A stretch of 46,636 bases of DNA, taken from assembly GCA_003208835.1 (NCBI GenBank), contig QCVD01000019.1:1-46636 (forward strand), in the 5' to 3' direction. How positions within the stretch are numbered: the stretch's first letter is position 1; each line of letters begins with the position of its first letter. This stretch comes from Synechococcus sp. AG-683-C23 (lineage in GTDB: Bacteria > Cyanobacteriota > Cyanobacteriia > PCC-6307 > Cyanobiaceae). This document shows, piece by piece, positions 17,567 through 25,691 of this stretch. The notes below the pieces were generated by a model, which did no database searches, had not been told where the DNA came from, and saw only the letters and a list, made by a program, of their open reading frames with translations. The translations under genes were made by a program, and so were the position numbers.

Positions 17567-18697
17567 TTAGACCACCGGTCGATCACTGAGGCGTTGGATC
17601 AGGCGTTGAAGGGCTGGCATCTGATTCTCAATGTCTTGTACAAGCTTGAACTGAACGGCGGCGCGCTGGAGATTGTGGCCTGGTCGATCTGTTTTGAAAT
17701 AAACGTTTCCCTCAAGATGATCCGTGAGGAAGCGCAGTCCTAGTTCCAGGGGGATTAAGCGAATGCAGTCTGGGAGGTAATGAAGATCCCACGACGTCAG
17801 AAATCCTTGAGCCACCTCGAGATACCCCTTCAGGATGGCTTCGCAGAGAGTTAAGTCAAAGCGAACGCTGGCTAGATCTGTGGTTTCTTCGCCAGCTGCG
17901 TTGCAGCAGGAACGAATGCAATCGCCGATGTCGTAGTGAATTAACCCAGGTTTCACCGTATCGAGGTCAATCAGAGCGACAGCCTTGCCGCTGGCCTCGT
18001 CGATCATCATGTTGTTGATTTTGGGGTCCCCATGGATTGGCCGATGCTGCAACTCTCCACGGGCGAGAGCAGCTTCGAGAACATCCACACCCTGTCGACG
18101 CTTGTGAATGAAGTCACAGGCCGACTGCTCGGCAGTGCCCAGCCTTGCGTGGGATTTCAACACTAAATCGTAACGATATAGATACTCAGGCGTTACGTGA
18201 AAATTCTCAAGGGTGTCGGCCAGCTGGTGAATGGCCAGGTCATGAATCAAGTTGTGGAACATGCCGAGCCCGTAACCCAGCTCATGGGCATGGCCGCAAT
18301 CCTGAATTTCATCACTGGTGGATGCGGCGCCGATATAAGTGATCGAGCGCCAAAACTCACCGTTGTGCTCAACCCATGCCGACTCTTCGCAGCGGCAGCG
18401 CACAATCCGTGGGACTTCCCAGCGACGGCCCTGGAGCTCTGGTGGTGGAGTGGCCAGCCGCCGGTCGATGTGCTCGCCCAGCGCTTGCAAGTTGCGCATC
18501 ACCAAATCGGGACGTTCAAACACGGCCGTGTTGAGCCGTTGCATCACGAAATGACCTGTTTCACTCGACCCTTCGTGGGTCACAAGAAAGGTTTCATTCA
18601 CGTTTCCCGAGCCGAGGGACCGAATCGCCGTGATCTGTTCACGGGGATGGAAGCGATCGGCGATGGCTTCCAGGGCCTCGGTCATCTGTAATCGCAA
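17567..18697 (-). CDS. APH-fold sugar kinase, N-acetylhexosamine kinase-like
   Basis: A 376-residue phosphotransferase of the APH/choline kinase fold, closest in feel to NahK-like sugar 1-kinases. Visible motifs: the nucleotide-binding region SLGSGNVNETFLV (about residues 28-40) and VMQRLN; the catalytic loop HGDPKINNMM with Asp and Asn; and the Mg-binding LIDLDTVKPG followed by YDIGDCIRS. The protein is cytosolic. Two starts are possible: the called one, and a Met five residues in. The DOMON-like gene follows after 6 bp. The substrate (a hexosamine, another sugar or an amino alcohol) cannot be told from sequence. Confidence 0.75.
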   Translation of the reverse strand: MRLQMTEALEAIADRFHPREQITAIRSLGSGNVNETFLVTHEGSSETGHFVMQRLNTAVFERPDLVMRNLQALGEHIDRRLATPPPELQGRRWEVPRIVRCRCEESAWVEHNGEFWRSITYIGAASTSDEIQDCGHAHELGYGLGMFHNLIHDLAIHQLADTLENFHVTPEYLYRYDLVLKSHARLGTAEQSACDFIHKRRQGVDVLEAALARGELQHRPIHGDPKINNMMIDEASGKAVALIDLDTVKPGLIHYDIGDCIRSCCNAAGEETTDLASVRFDLTLCEAILKGYLEVAQGFLTSWDLHYLPDCIRLIPLELGLRFLTDHLEGNVYFKTDRPGHNLQRAAVQFKLVQDIENQMPALQRLIQRLSDRPVV

Positions 18698-18774
18698 TGG
18701 TCTTATTTCAAAACCATGCCGTTAACTGTTGGGATCCCCCCTGCTTGGTGTGCGGAACAGCAGGCGACTACGAC

Positions 18775-20289
18775 TTAACTGTCCATCTGACTTTCAATGA
18801 CCTCCATGAGCTGTAGGTAGGCGGGCACCCCAGCTTCATTGGCTTCATCAAGCGTCACTTCGCCACGCATGGCCTGACGCGCGTTATCGGCGATCACAGC
18901 ATTGACCAATAAGTCGAGGGCTTCTGGGACCTCGAGGTTTTGCAGAGCTTCGCCGTAGCGACGGCTGTGGCTAGGTCGCACCGATTCCTGGCAGTAGCTC
19001 GACAATTCACGACTTTCCGTCATCACTTTGTAAGCGGTTTCCTTGACGCCAGGTCGCCCATAGATCGCCATGTAGAGCAAATTCACCATGGAGGCGTCAT
19101 GGACTGGAATGGCGTATTTACGGGCGATTTGTGGCCAATAGCGCAAGGATTTCAATCCTTCCAGGCCCCCCTTTCGCATTCCGGCGGATTCACACCATTC
19201 TTCGAGTTCTTCCATGGAGTGAGGACAACGCTCATGCTCCTGCATGCGCATCGCAAGCACCTGGCCGGCTTGGAAATTACGCGTGGGGCTGCCGGAAACA
19301 GGCAACATCATGCTGCCGCGGACATCCGCCACCATCGCAGTGAGCTGGCTGAAGGTGTGGTCCCGCACCTTCTCGAAATCACCGTCTCGAACAAGCGTTG
19401 CTTCAATTCTTGGCACCGCATAACCCAGCTCCGTGAGTGGGATCGGTTGCCGGTGGTAGAGCTTTTGGCGATCAGGGCGCGCCATCGAAACGGTGGCGGC
19501 CTGGTCCATGCACTGATCGAGGAGCAGTGTCAGCAGTGTGGGGAGCACACCCGGATTCTCTTGGTGAAAGGTGTAGCCAAACCCAGCAAAAACGGAGGCC
19601 ATGTTTTTGGCCGCTTTGATGTATTGCCCTTCAACGTTGTGAACCCCTGCTGCTACTTGAATGTTGGGGGATAGTTGATCGAGTATCTGGGCCCCCAACA
19701 TCGCCGTTAGGGCATTGGGATGGCAGAAATTGGCGGTGAAGCTATCAAACGGATTTCGAAGGGCCCCATGCCGATGGAACCCTGAGAAAAAGGCCAAGTT
19801 GGGCTCCTTTTCGCATAGCACATAAGCGTTGTTACTGATGGGGTCGTGGTTAAAGGAACCAGCTAAACAAGCCAGAACCACTTGATCACGTCCCAGCTCT
19901 TCCCGTAGACGCGTTGCTTCCAGCAAATCCTCTTCAATGTGATTGCTGTTGGCGCTGAGTACAACAAGCTCACAACGTTGAATGAGATCTTCCAGCGTAT
20001 TGGGAGTCCGCTCATTGCCCGTTCGGTGGCTGCCCATATCGAGCACCGTTTCCACGTGTCCGGGGTCCATGTTTTTGATGGATTCCGCAGGAAAGGCCCC
20101 GAGCAGCTCCCGCCCTGAACGAGGGGCGAGCAACAGCCGTCCGGCCTCGTTCTGCATGGCGCAGTTGTAGGCCAAGGACGCTGGGTAAAGGCCAACGCTG
20201 TAGAAGCCAACTTTTCCGGCCGCAACCTCATGGATCCTGCGTCGGATCGACACTGCATCCAAGCTTTGGTCGAAAAAAGAATTACGCAT
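18775..20289 (-). CDS. Uncharacterised protein with dehydrogenase-like features
   Basis: A 504-residue soluble protein. The N-terminal 150 residues read like a degenerate Rossmann fold (VGFYSVGLYPASLAYNCA, then VVLSANSNHIEEDL and VVLACLAGSF), and the middle holds helices like those of glycerol-3-phosphate or 6-phosphogluconate dehydrogenases (GVHNVEGQYIKAAKNMASVFAGFGY). I know no assigned function for this cyanobacterial family, and a canonical GxGxxG is missing, so cofactor binding is a guess. It is divergent from the small GST gene with 55 bp between starts, and upstream of the kinase/DOMON pair with a 77-bp gap. Confidence 0.7.
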   Translation of the reverse strand: MRNSFFDQSLDAVSIRRRIHEVAAGKVGFYSVGLYPASLAYNCAMQNEAGRLLLAPRSGRELLGAFPAESIKNMDPGHVETVLDMGSHRTGNERTPNTLEDLIQRCELVVLSANSNHIEEDLLEATRLREELGRDQVVLACLAGSFNHDPISNNAYVLCEKEPNLAFFSGFHRHGALRNPFDSFTANFCHPNALTAMLGAQILDQLSPNIQVAAGVHNVEGQYIKAAKNMASVFAGFGYTFHQENPGVLPTLLTLLLDQCMDQAATVSMARPDRQKLYHRQPIPLTELGYAVPRIEATLVRDGDFEKVRDHTFSQLTAMVADVRGSMMLPVSGSPTRNFQAGQVLAMRMQEHERCPHSMEELEEWCESAGMRKGGLEGLKSLRYWPQIARKYAIPVHDASMVNLLYMAIYGRPGVKETAYKVMTESRELSSYCQESVRPSHSRRYGEALQNLEVPEALDLLVNAVIADNARQAMRGEVTLDEANEAGVPAYLQLMEVIESQMDS

Positions 20290-20344
20290 GGCCCCTAGCC
20301 TAAGCAGGGTCGTTCGTGAGCATTAACAGCTCAGGGTTAATTCG

Positions 20345-20929
20345 ATGGCACTCACTCTGTATGGCGGTCCAAAAACGAGGGCCTCGATGCCCCGTTGGTA
20401 CCTCGAAGAACAGGGGATTGTTTATGACTTAGTCGAACTCGACCTGCGGGGTAATCAACACCGTCAGCCCGACTACCTCCAAATCAACCCATTCGGAAAA
20501 TTGCCGGCTCTGGTTGATACCAGTATTCAATCCTCCGATGGGACAGCCCTCAAGTTGTTTGAATCTGGAGCCATTCTTCTGCATTTGGCAGAACACCACG
20601 CTGGGCAGATCAATTCAGCTGCTGAACGTTCTCTAACGGCCCAGTGGTTGCTCTTTGCCAATGCAACGTTGGCGATTGCACTGTTTGTTCCCAGCAACCG
20701 GGAACGAGAATTTCCGCGGCTGATGCAGGAGCTGAATCACCAGTTGACCCCTGGCTATCCCCTCGTTGGTGATCAGTGGGGTGCGGCCGATTGCGCCGTG
20801 TCTGCCTATCTCGCCTACCTACCGATCTTTTTCCCCCAAGAAGATCTGTCGCCGTATCCAGCGATCCAAACATTGATCAGGGCCACCCAGCAGCGTCCGG
20901 CCTATCGCAAGGTGATGGGTATGGATTGA
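20345..20929 (+). CDS. Glutathione S-transferase family protein
   Basis: A 194-residue GST. The N-terminal thioredoxin-like domain begins LTLYGGPKTRASMPRWYLEE, with the cis-Pro segment FGKLPALVD near residue 56 and the glutathione gamma-Glu-binding FESGAILLHLAEH. The C-terminal helical domain carries GDQWGAADCAVSAYL. A Ser at position 14 may activate glutathione. Its divergent partner is the 504-residue dehydrogenase-like gene. Substrate unknown. Confidence 0.88.
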   Translation: MALTLYGGPKTRASMPRWYLEEQGIVYDLVELDLRGNQHRQPDYLQINPFGKLPALVDTSIQSSDGTALKLFESGAILLHLAEHHAGQINSAAERSLTAQWLLFANATLAIALFVPSNREREFPRLMQELNHQLTPGYPLVGDQWGAADCAVSAYLAYLPIFFPQEDLSPYPAIQTLIRATQQRPAYRKVMGMD

Positions 20930-20965
20930 TTGGAGACGGTGTAATGCGAGCAAAGTAGTAGCCCG

Positions 20966-21398
20966 ATGTCGCCAAAGTACCGAATATTTGTTGTTAGCGT
21001 GATGCTGGCCTGCTGCCGCTGTCGTCTCGAGTGTCGTCATAGCTGCTACGTCCATTCAATTGCTGAGCAAGCCGATTCCGATTGAGGGTGGTTTGCAGGT
21101 CGACAAGATCGTCTTACCCGCGAGTGTGACGATTCGATCGAATGCACCCTTGCCGGTTGCCGTTCGTGAGGATGTGGTGATTACAGGCAACAAGCCCTTG
21201 GCGGTTCAAGGTCAAGTTCAGGTGGGCGGAGAAGTAAGGGCCAATGTTTGTTCCATTGAAACTCCCGTTCAGGTAAATGCTTCTGTCACGGTGAACGAGA
21301 CCGTGAACGTGAACGGAAAAGTCAACGTGGGAGGAAAAGTGACAGTTGACGGAAATGTTGGAGCGAAAGTGAAACCCACCTTGCTGCCGTTGCCTTGA
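20966..21398 (+). pseudogene. Beta-repeat exported protein, frameshifted near its start
   Basis: Two frames together make one convincing gene. Frame one starts ATG at 20966 and gives MSPKYRIFVVSVMLA, the beginning of a signal or anchor segment. It then derails into a Cys/Arg-rich run. Frame two, open from 21003, gives AAAVVSSVVIAATSIQ, the natural continuation of the hydrophobic segment, followed by a roughly 110-residue domain. The frames differ by one base; dropping a single C from the GGCC at 21007-21010 joins them cleanly. The mature part is nearly all short beta-like repeats such as VNVNGKVNVGGKVTVDGNV, probably a surface or periplasmic beta-structure. Without repair, a TTG at 21060 could only start a cytoplasmic version. 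The shift may be a true mutation or a sequence error. Confidence 0.6.
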
Positions 21399-22718
21399 TT
21401 AAGCGAGTTGGTTGCGGGGCGCTGCACCGTCTCCCCGAACCAACCCTTTCTCCCAGCGAGACACTTGGCGGAGGGTTAACCCCGCAAGGGCTGCAGCGGC
21501 GAAACCAACGGCAGTCCATGGCCCTCCCTGGCCTAATCCCACAAGGGCTGCCGCACCCCATAAGACCGCCCACGCCCAAGGACGAGCAGCGCGGATCCGT
21601 TTCAGCGCGGTGGAGCAACTACGACAAGATTTGGTGTGACTGTGGAAGCGATCCATCAGATCTTCATTTCGTTGCCTTTCAGGTAGGAGTTCTCCAGCAA
21701 ATGGCTCCCCGCCGTTGCTGTTTAGCCAGCGATGCAGTGCGGCAACGTAGACGTCGGCTTTGTTGGGCATAAAGAAGGTTCGATCCGCAGCGGGACTGCC
21801 ACCAGCTCGCTCCAATACCCGTTCCTGCCAATGCAGAAAAACTTGATCGTCCTCGAGCACTTTGTGGTTGCCAATGTGTTGGAGCCACCTCGGTCGTAAA
21901 CCGATGAGCAGTTTTGGTGCGGCCGACTGAAATTGAAAGGGAAAGCGGGCAAATAAGCGACATTCACCGCGTCGGATCGGTACCGCGTAAACCACCGTGA
22001 GGATTCGGGCGAAACCTTTCGCGGTGAGGTCATGCCACATCAGCTGGGGGGCTTGAAAACGTGTGGTTTGGGAACCGAGTTTTCCTCGACGTGGACCCTC
22101 CTCCCAAAACGCGTCAAAGCCGTCTTCAGCTTCTCGGGTGATCGTGGCCAAAACCGGCGATGCATTGCCTCGATTGCCGACGGTCTTGTGGTGTGTGAAT
22201 GGAACATGACTCACGTCCAGCACGTTTTCCAGCAGGGTCACCGCATCCATGGGGAGGTCGCGAAAGGTGTCCTGCAGCGTCCAGCTGGATGGGTCCTCCT
22301 CTAGGGCTGGCACCAGGGGTAAGGGCGGCTGGTTGGCCGCATCCGGGGCTCCCATCCAAACGAACAACAGGCCCTGTCCAGTCGCTGTGAGGAGGTTGGC
22401 GCAGCGTGATCGGCGTGCTTCTGGTTTGGTGTTTTCGGTTGCTTGCGGAATTGAGCGGCAGTGGCCCTCCCCATCGAAACTCCAGCCGTGATACGGACAT
22501 TCCAGAAGGCCTTCGTCGTTAATCCTGCCCTCGCTGAGGGGCACAAGCCTGTGCGGGCAAACATCGGGGAAGACTCGCCAGCAATGGTGTTCAGCTTGTG
22601 TGTCCCACCAGATCACAAGGTCTCGCTCCAGCAGTGTGAAGCGGTTTGGTCTGCTGCGATCCAGATCCTGGAGATAGGCGATCGGCCACCACTGTTCTGT
22701 CCAAGTGGAGTGCATCAA
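21399..22718 (-). CDS. Rieske oxygenase of the PaO/Tic55 family
   Basis: A 439-residue Rieske-type non-heme iron oxygenase related to pheophorbide a oxygenase, Tic55 and Ptc52. The [2Fe-2S] ligands are C54 and H56 (CPHR) with C74 and H77 (CPYHGW). The mononuclear iron motif N165-x2-D168-x2-H171-x4-H176 lies in ENVLDVSHVPFTHH. A redox CxxC (CRSC) near residue 376 and two C-terminal hydrophobic segments complete the family plan; these anchor it in a membrane, probably the thylakoid or plasma membrane. Likely substrate is a tetrapyrrole or chlorophyll derivative, inferred from the family. It is divergent from ggpP with 102 bp between starts, and its stop abuts the repeat-protein stop. Confidence 0.85.
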   Translation of the reverse strand: MMHSTWTEQWWPIAYLQDLDRSRPNRFTLLERDLVIWWDTQAEHHCWRVFPDVCPHRLVPLSEGRINDEGLLECPYHGWSFDGEGHCRSIPQATENTKPEARRSRCANLLTATGQGLLFVWMGAPDAANQPPLPLVPALEEDPSSWTLQDTFRDLPMDAVTLLENVLDVSHVPFTHHKTVGNRGNASPVLATITREAEDGFDAFWEEGPRRGKLGSQTTRFQAPQLMWHDLTAKGFARILTVVYAVPIRRGECRLFARFPFQFQSAAPKLLIGLRPRWLQHIGNHKVLEDDQVFLHWQERVLERAGGSPAADRTFFMPNKADVYVAALHRWLNSNGGEPFAGELLPERQRNEDLMDRFHSHTKSCRSCSTALKRIRAARPWAWAVLWGAAALVGLGQGGPWTAVGFAAAALAGLTLRQVSRWEKGLVRGDGAAPRNQLA

Positions 22719-22820
22719 ATCGTCCTTCCAGGAGGGTCATGATCGCGCTCGCTTTGGCTTGGTGCGACTTGGCCTGGTGCGACAACCATGGGAAGGTGAC
22801 GGCTCGATGCCGCGATTGCT

Positions 22821-24041
22821 GTGCAGCGCCTCAGCCACGATCAACTGCTGCAGGAGCTCTGTGGTGTTGAGGATCTTTTGATCGTCCAAGACCTCGACGG
22901 GGTCTGCATGCAGCTGGTGAATGATCCGCTGACGCGGCAGATGAATGGGGCTTACGTGATGGCCGCGGGTCAGCTGGGGGATTCTTTTGCAGTGCTCACC
23001 AATGGCGAGCATGAAGGGCGCCGGGGCGTGAATCGGCTCGTAGAACAGGCGCTTCATGGAGACCATGATCCAGCGCAAGCCGGGTTGTATTTGCGTGGAC
23101 TAGCCGCTGGTGGTGTCCAGTTCCAGGATCGCTATGGCCACCTCAGCCATCCGGGCGTGAGTGAGGCAGAGATTGCGTTCCTGGCCGCGGCTCCGTCGCG
23201 TATGGAAGCGTTGTTGAAGGACGGGTTGCCGGAGTTATTTCCCCTTTACTCGTTGGAGCAGATTGCTCAGCTTGCCCACGCAGCGGTCCTGGACACTCAG
23301 GTGTCTCCGACGGTGAATCTCAATGGGATCTTCGCCTTGATTCCAGGGGAAGACGAGAAGCAACGGACCATGCAGAACCTGCTTCAGCGGCTGATGGAGA
23401 CGTTGCTGGCCGATGCGGCGCAGCAGGATCTTGTGGGGTCATTTTTTCTACATGTGGCTCCCAACCTTGGGCGCAATGCCGACGGTATGGAGCTTCTGAA
23501 GCCAGCGGTGGATGGTGATGTGGGCACCACTGATATTCAGTTCATGCTGAGTGGATCGATTAAAGAGGCCGGCTTGTTGGTGCTGCTGAATCAGCACATG
23601 GCATGTCGCTATGGGGAGGTCCCCTTCGGAGACGATTTCAATGTTCGCGTCGCTCCACAGGACCATGACGCGTTGTTGAAGCTTGTGCAGGATCGAATTC
23701 CTGCGGAGCGCATGCCTTTGCTTGTTGGCGTGGGTGACACAGTTACGTCCAATCCTTCAGCCGACGGTGCTACCCGGTTGCGGGGAGGAAGCGATCGTGG
23801 ATTTCTAACCTTGCTGCAAGCGTTGGGGGCCTGGAGCGGGAGAGAAAATCGCGTGGTTTTGGTTGATAGTAGCCATGGCGAAGTGGACCGCCCAAGCCTG
23901 TCTGATCCAGCCCTTACGGGTATTTCAGATCCCGATGATCCGCTGCAGATTGATGTGTTGATGACGGCAGGGCCAGAGCAATACATCAACTGGTTCTGCC
24001 AATTAGCCGCTCAACGTTTCCCAAGTCCTGCCACGATCTAA
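22821..24041 (+). CDS. ggpP: Glucosylglycerol 3-phosphate phosphatase
   Basis: A 406-residue protein matching StpA/GgpP, which removes phosphate from glucosylglycerol 3-phosphate to give the compatible solute glucosylglycerol, the main salt-stress osmolyte of these organisms. The hallmark is IVQDLDGVCMQLVNDPLTR near residues 20-40, whose DLDGV resembles the HAD-type nucleophile motif, followed by AVLTNGEHEGRRGVNR. The start is a GTG at 22821. No ggpS is seen in the window, so the synthase must lie elsewhere. The gene is cytoplasmic and followed after 30 bp by arsS. Confidence 0.85.
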   Translation: MQRLSHDQLLQELCGVEDLLIVQDLDGVCMQLVNDPLTRQMNGAYVMAAGQLGDSFAVLTNGEHEGRRGVNRLVEQALHGDHDPAQAGLYLRGLAAGGVQFQDRYGHLSHPGVSEAEIAFLAAAPSRMEALLKDGLPELFPLYSLEQIAQLAHAAVLDTQVSPTVNLNGIFALIPGEDEKQRTMQNLLQRLMETLLADAAQQDLVGSFFLHVAPNLGRNADGMELLKPAVDGDVGTTDIQFMLSGSIKEAGLLVLLNQHMACRYGEVPFGDDFNVRVAPQDHDALLKLVQDRIPAERMPLLVGVGDTVTSNPSADGATRLRGGSDRGFLTLLQALGAWSGRENRVVLVDSSHGEVDRPSLSDPALTGISDPDDPLQIDVLMTAGPEQYINWFCQLAAQRFPSPATI

Positions 24042-24071
24042 AGAGATTAGATCCTTAGGTGTGAGGCCCCA

Positions 24072-25016
24072 TTGACCGTTAGCCCTGCACTGTTTCCACC
24101 ATTGCAACGGGCTGCTTTGACCACATTGCAGGTCAACTTGGGCTACCGCTGCAACCAAAGCTGTGCCCATTGCCACGTCAATGCCGGCCCCACCCGCACC
24201 GAAATGATGACGGCAGAGCTGTTAGAGCTCATCCCCTTGGTGCTTCGTCGGCATGACATTGCCTGTTTAGACCTCACCGGCGGGGCTCCGGAATTACATC
24301 CTGGTTTTCGGAAGCTGGTAACCGAGACGCGGTCGGCTGGGGTGGTGGTCATCGACCGCTGCAATCTCACGATCTTGAATGAACCAGGCCACGGCGATCT
24401 TGCTGAATTTCTGGCGGAGCAGGGTGTTGCGGTGACGGCATCATTGCCCTGCTACACCGCAGATAACGTGGATCGTCAACGCGGTAATGGTGTATTTGAA
24501 CGAAGTATTCAAGGTCTCCATCAACTCAATGCTTTGGGCTACGGCAGCGGCGACCCAGAACGGCAGCTCGACTTGGTGTACAACCCGCTTGGCGCGGTTC
24601 TTCCTCCCCCTCAAGCTTCCCTTGAAGACGATTACAAACGAGAGCTAGCGCTACTCGGTATTCGATTTGATCACCTACTCACATTGGCCAACATGCCGAT
24701 CCAGCGCTTTGCTCGCCAACTGGAACTCAATGGCGAATTGGACCATTACTGGCAGGTGCTTGAACAGGCGCACAATCCCACCAATCTTGAGACGGTGATG
24801 TGCCGACAGCTGGTGAGTGTTGATTGGGAGGGTTCTCTTTATGACTGCGACTTCAACCAACAGCTGTCATTGCGACGCCCAGGGTTGATCCGGAATTTGC
24901 GTGACCTGCTTGATGATGAGGTGAACCTCAGTGGCGACTTCATTCACACCGGCCGCCATTGTTTCGGCTGTACGGCCGGTGCCGGCTCAAGCTGTGGCGG
25001 TGCTCTTCAAGGCTGA
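24072..25016 (+). CDS. arsS: Radical SAM/Cys-rich protein ArsS
   Basis: A 314-residue radical SAM enzyme. The [4Fe-4S]-binding CxxxCxxC is at C27, C31 and C34 (CNQSCAHC), followed by the LTGGAPELHP motif. The C-terminal Cys-rich region has Cys residues at MCRQLVSVDWEG, YDCDFNQ, and the terminal HCFGCTAGAGSSCGG. This is the architecture of the rSAM_SeCys family (TIGR04167), which includes ArsS, the enzyme that joins a 5'-deoxyadenosyl group to dimethylarsenite in arsenosugar synthesis. The start is a TTG. No arsM methyltransferase is in the window, but a transferase pair associated with this radical SAM family is present at 35.6-37 kb. Confidence 0.88.
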   Translation: MTVSPALFPPLQRAALTTLQVNLGYRCNQSCAHCHVNAGPTRTEMMTAELLELIPLVLRRHDIACLDLTGGAPELHPGFRKLVTETRSAGVVVIDRCNLTILNEPGHGDLAEFLAEQGVAVTASLPCYTADNVDRQRGNGVFERSIQGLHQLNALGYGSGDPERQLDLVYNPLGAVLPPPQASLEDDYKRELALLGIRFDHLLTLANMPIQRFARQLELNGELDHYWQVLEQAHNPTNLETVMCRQLVSVDWEGSLYDCDFNQQLSLRRPGLIRNLRDLLDDEVNLSGDFIHTGRHCFGCTAGAGSSCGGALQG

Positions 25017-25062
25017 CCAACCCAGCTGGGCATGATAGTTAGTTGAAGGTGTTTCTCGTTTC

Positions 25063-25281
25063 ATGGTGAACGTCCGACCGTTGATCAGTGCCTGCGCTCT
25101 GGTGCTAATCGGTGCAACCGTGAATGCGCAGCACGATCAGCCCAAGCAGGCGATGTTTAAAACCGAAGCCAAGGCCGAAGCTGCTGCCCCAGGGTTTGGT
25201 TGTGAGGGCGCCCATCGCATGGGGGACATGTGGATGGTGTGCGGGAAGCACTCCGATGCCAATTCACAACACGGACATTGA
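25063..25281 (+). CDS. Secreted DUF3721 protein
   Basis: A 72-residue protein with a Sec signal peptide (about residues 1-22, ending VNA before QHDQP) and a short DUF3721 motif, GCEGAHRMGDMWMVCGKH, near residues 47-64. The two Cys of the motif could form a disulfide or bind a metal with the flanking His and Met residues. The very end is HGH. The next gene carries the same motif at its C-terminus, making a tandem pair. The function of DUF3721 is unknown; export to the periplasm is predicted. The ATG at 25063 lies 46 bp after arsS. Confidence 0.75.
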   Translation: MVNVRPLISACALVLIGATVNAQHDQPKQAMFKTEAKAEAAAPGFGCEGAHRMGDMWMVCGKHSDANSQHGH

Positions 25282-25285
25282 TTCG

Positions 25286-25681
25286 ATGAATGGGGACGGT
25301 GATTGCGGCAGAAAATCAAAGCGCATTGCCATCGGTGTTGCACCGATGGGAACCATTGCCATCGGCATTGTGCCGATGGGAGTGATCTCCATTGGCGTGG
25401 TGCCGATGGGGGTGGTGTCGATTGGTGTTGTTGCCATGGGTGTGTTCAACGCCGCAATTGTGGGTATGGGTTTGATCGCGGTGGGGTTCAACACCATGGG
25501 TGTGTTGACCGCTGGGCCGATGAGCATGGGCTTGATTCAAATCCGCTCGACCACAAACCCCCGCTATCTCGCCTACCCCTCACGGGAGCAGGCCGAAGAA
25601 CAGGCAGGAAAACTCGGATGCGAGGGGATCCACCGCATGGGCGACCGTTACTGGATGCCATGCAACGAGCATCCGCATTAA
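25286..25681 (+). CDS. Met-Gly decapeptide repeat protein with DUF3721 end
   Basis: A 131-residue protein. Residues 14-83 (bases 25325-25534) are seven ten-residue repeats of the form I-x-I-G-x-V-x-M-G-x, the Met-Gly pair being invariant, for example IAIGVAPMGT then IAIGIVPMGV. Such a regular hydrophobic repeat suggests a beta-solenoid or membrane-embedded stack. After a linker with YPSREQAEEQ comes a DUF3721 motif, GCEGIHRMGDRYWMPC, as in the preceding gene. The ATG at 25286 follows that gene's stop by four bases; an ATG at 25256 would overlap it. No signal peptide is present, which is odd given its exported-looking partner. I know no characterised homologue. Confidence 0.7.
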   Translation: MNGDGDCGRKSKRIAIGVAPMGTIAIGIVPMGVISIGVVPMGVVSIGVVAMGVFNAAIVGMGLIAVGFNTMGVLTAGPMSMGLIQIRSTTNPRYLAYPSREQAEEQAGKLGCEGIHRMGDRYWMPCNEHPH

Positions 25682-25691
25682 TCAGTTGATT

